Source: JAKLQR01 sp963753165
Lineage (GTDB): Bacteria > Nitrospirota > Thermodesulfovibrionia > Thermodesulfovibrionales > SM23-35
DNA: 64,000 nucleotides
NCBI GenBank assembly: GCA_963753165.1
Contig: CAVWBP010000003.1
Coordinates: 1 to 64,000, forward strand
Reading direction: 5' to 3'
Numbering within the stretch: position 1 is the first letter of the stretch; every line of letters begins with the position of its first letter. A model generated the notes under the pieces. The model saw nothing but the letters and a program-made list of their open reading frames with translations. It was not told the DNA's origin and did not search any database. The position numbers and the translations under genes are program-made. Of the stretch, positions 63,842 through 64,000 are shown piece after piece.

Positions 63842-64000
63842 TCATCCTCCTGAATATAAGAATTTTTCATTTTATCCTGTTTGGAAAAGATTAATCAATC
63901 AGCACGCTGCAGAGAGCAGGAACTGAATAGCATCGGCAGCGAACGGTTGCTTTTTTATCGAATTGAATAGGTATAATAGAAAGATTTTACAAGAGATTTG

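Noticed and set aside
63947..63977. Promoter TTGCTT ... TATAAT at the right edge
   Set aside because: The spacer is 19 bases and the downstream gene is outside the window; only the -10 box is convincing.

Overview
The window reads as chromosomal DNA from a diderm, anaerobic or microaerophilic chemolithotroph. Gene content and repeat types resemble sulfate- or metal-cycling Nitrospirota (Thermodesulfovibrionia-like) or related Deltaproteobacteria-type lineages; this is inferred from content only, as no rRNA is present. Supporting features are a selenocysteine-containing NAD-linked formate dehydrogenase beside formyl-THF ligase, a periplasmic NiFe hydrogenase, ferredoxin-fused EtfA, multihaem cytochrome, a FadL-type outer-membrane protein and the GspA/GspB secretion pair.

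Layout. 0-6.8 kb: frameshifted apbE, a uvrA lacking the insertion domain, a probable selenoprotein of the DUF1573 type, a zinc-ribbon protein, a multihaem cytochrome and a coiled-coil protein behind a 27-residue membrane peptide. Two copies of a TTTATAAA-ended repeat flank the DUF1573-cytochrome segment. 6.9-9.3 kb: ldh, tRNA-Asp, tRNA-Val, a histone-deacetylase-like hydrolase. 9.4-16.9 kb: C1 block on the minus strand (fhs, cNMP-domain protein, fdhA with an in-frame UGA and a textbook SECIS hairpin, NuoF-like and NuoE-like subunits). 17-24.2 kb: nucleoside transporter, small proteins, DsrE2-like protein, FadL, and a PilZ-cNMP-Ser/Thr kinase fusion. 24.2-25.7 kb: transposase and methyltransferase relics and a PIN/AbrB toxin-antitoxin pair. 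25.8-28.7 kb: GspA-GspB and a secreted protein.

28.7-50.0 kb is a copper island. A CusAB efflux operon with a YtkA-like protein is divergent from an operon of two NosL-type copper chaperones, a small membrane protein, an ABC permease/ATPase and a polytopic CPFC membrane protein. A second YtkA-like gene and three consecutive multicopper-oxidase-like genes follow. The first keeps only the N-terminal copper ligands, the second only the C-terminal ones, and the third almost none but carries InlB-like and carboxypeptidase-regulatory repeats. Last comes a giant secreted protein (about 1,980 residues if repaired) with SdrD-like, IPT-like, beta-helix and the same C-terminal repeats. I propose a split, surface-located copper oxidase with dedicated copper supply. 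This is the most interesting system here.

50-64 kb is mostly housekeeping: etfBA, fabD-xer-hslVU, rlpA, aroE, the NiFe hydrogenase operon with a sigma-54-type promoter, a frameshifted class A PBP and ftsY.

Two cross-cutting observations. First, about 25 single-base frameshifts are visible, mostly +1 and concentrated at 40.3-49.3 kb; coding continues cleanly in the new frame each time, so sequence error or very recent decay must be excluded. Second, several genes have a -10 box placed 6-14 bases before the start codon and no Shine-Dalgarno, suggesting leaderless mRNAs.
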